Of a stretch of 7,490 bases of DNA, positions 6,677 to 7,490 are shown in pieces. The stretch spans positions 1 through 7,490 of the forward strand of contig CAJWAH010000063.1 of the NCBI GenBank assembly GCA_913020095.1. Reading direction: 5' to 3'. Source of the DNA: an uncultured Synechococcus sp. (GTDB lineage: Bacteria > Cyanobacteriota > Cyanobacteriia > PCC-6307 > Cyanobiaceae). Position 1 is the first letter of the stretch. Each line of letters begins with the position of its first letter. Below the pieces are notes generated by a model, which searched no databases, was not told the origin of the DNA, and saw only the letters and a program-made list of their open reading frames with translations. The position numbers and the translations under genes were made by a program.

Positions 6677-7165
6677 TCAGTTGCCGAGGCCTGAGCAGAT
6701 GTAGTCGAAGTAGACGGCCATTTCGCGACCGGCATCAGCACCCACCAGAGCGGCGGTGGCTTCCTTCATGGCTTGGATGGCCTGAACGGTGGCACCGATG
6801 GGCACGCCCAGGGAGTTGTAGGTCTCCTTGAGGCCATTCAGCACACGCTCATCAAGGATGGAGGTGTCGCCGGCCAGCATGGCGTAGGTGGAATACCGCA
6901 GGTAGTAGTCCATGTCGCGGATGCAAGCTGCATAGCGACGGGTGGTGTACATGTTCCCGCCGGGGCGGGTGATGTCGGAATAGAGCAGCGCCTTGGCGAC
7001 AGCATCACGAATGATGTTGGAGGCGTTGGCGCTGATGGTGGCAGCGGCGCGGACCCGCAGTTCGCCGCTGGCGAAGTACTGCTCCAGCCGGCCCATCGAA
7101 TTGGTGTCCAGGTAGAGGCCCTGAACGTCGGACTGATTGATGACGTTGGTGATCGCGTCTTGCAT
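6677..7165 (-). CDS. apcB: Allophycocyanin beta subunit
   Basis: Phycobiliprotein that forms alpha-beta heterodimers and trimers in the phycobilisome core, collecting energy from the rods and passing it to the terminal emitters and photosystem II. It has 162 residues, the family length. [20 protein letters not shown] is a typical start. Asn71, in [10 protein letters not shown], is the residue normally N-methylated. Cys81, in [14 protein letters not shown], is the phycocyanobilin attachment site. The C terminus [12 protein letters not shown] is complete. AGGA precedes the ATG at 7163-7165 by four bases. It lies 39 bases after apcA and 31 before apcC on the same strand, so one transcript is expected. 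No anomalies are seen. Confidence 0.98.
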   Translation of the reverse strand: MQDAITNVINQSDVQGLYLDTNSMGRLEQYFASGELRVRAAATISANASNIIRDAVAKALLYSDITRPGGNMYTTRRYAACIRDMDYYLRYSTYAMLAGDTSILDERVLNGLKETYNSLGVPIGATVQAIQAMKEATAALVGADAGREMAVYFDYICSGLGN

Positions 7166-7204
7166 GGATTCCTGAGGGTTGGTGAGTGGGTGCTGTTTCG
7201 GGCC

Positions 7205-7489
7205 TCAGGAGAGGGCGCCGATCACATAGTCGAAGTAGAAGCCTGCTTCTTCAGCGTCTTCGCCGCTCAGCAGACCCATGGCCACGTTCTTCATCTCGCG
7301 CACGGAGAGGGCCATGGCTTCGAGGTTGGTGCCGAGGGAGCGGTAGAGCTCCTTGGCGCCGATCACGCCGATCTCCTCGATCGGAGTGACATCGCCGGCG
7401 ACCACGCCGTAAGTCACCAGGCGCAGGTAGTAATCCATGTCGCGCAGGCAGGTGGCGGTCATCTCGTCGCCGTAGGCGTTGCCGCCTGG
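7205..7489 (-). CDS. apcA: Allophycocyanin alpha subunit (5' part outside window)
   Basis: Partner of ApcB in the phycobilisome core. The C-terminal 94 residues are visible. They begin [14 protein letters not shown] and run through the chromophore cysteine in [14 protein letters not shown] (residue 81 if the protein has the usual ~161 residues) to the complete end [11 protein letters not shown] and the TGA stop at 7205-7207. About 67 N-terminal residues lie beyond the right edge. [16 protein letters not shown] distinguishes it from the beta subunit. It precedes apcB by 39 bases with no terminator between them, as in standard apcABC operons; apcE usually lies further upstream but is not in the window. 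The promoter is also outside. Confidence 0.97.
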   Translation of the reverse strand, partial: PGGNAYGDEMTATCLRDMDYYLRLVTYGVVAGDVTPIEEIGVIGAKELYRSLGTNLEAMALSVREMKNVAMGLLSGEDAEEAGFYFDYVIGALS

Positions 7490-7490
7490 G

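Noticed and set aside
6646..6741. N-terminal extension of apcC to 6741
   Set aside because: It overlaps the apcB 3' end and lacks homology, while the internal ATG at 6645 has an ideal ribosome-binding site and the family N terminus.

Overview
Most of this window (about 900 to 7490) reads as an alpha-cyanobacterial chromosome of the Synechococcus/Cyanobium type with high GC. The evidence is a canonical PII protein, allophycocyanin alpha and beta subunits with their core linker, a short QueF, and a CcdA/Ccs1 (system II) cytochrome c maturation pair. All identifications come from reading motifs by eye. No database search was run.

Layout. (1) 2-769 is one uninterrupted reading frame, but it looks like two unrelated proteins joined in frame. 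The first part is a fragment of a sodium:solute symporter-like membrane protein. The second is the C-terminal third of an LpxI-type UDP-2,3-diacylglucosamine pyrophosphatase. (2) 766-1422 is a TlyA/FtsJ-like methyltransferase that overlaps the LpxI stop by ATGA. Its first ~40 residues look non-cyanobacterial and the rest looks cyanobacterial. (3) glnB (minus) and queF (plus) diverge from a 121-bp region holding a perfect NtcA box (GTA-N8-TAC), 22 bp from a -10-like hexamer facing glnB. (4) On the minus strand, ftsW, a lipoprotein lytic transglycosylase, ccdA and ccs1 form a tightly packed, partly overlapping cluster. (5) The minus-strand apcA (partial), apcB, apcC phycobilisome-core operon ends in a strong intrinsic terminator just before ftsW.

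How the genes relate. glnB is the nitrogen/carbon sensor and appears to be under NtcA control. ftsW and the transglycosylase build and cut septal peptidoglycan. ccdA and ccs1 carry reductant across the membrane and assemble c-type cytochromes for photosynthesis and respiration. apcABC encode the allophycocyanin core that passes phycobilisome energy to the photosystems.

I did not find a convincing new biological system. The strongest anomaly is the left ~900 bases, which look like two successive chimeric junctions at short conserved motifs (about 485-514 and about 880-950). This is what a metagenome mis-assembly would leave, and any apparent 'symporter-LpxI fusion' should be distrusted until reads confirm it. 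The most useful regulatory observation is the NtcA site upstream of glnB.
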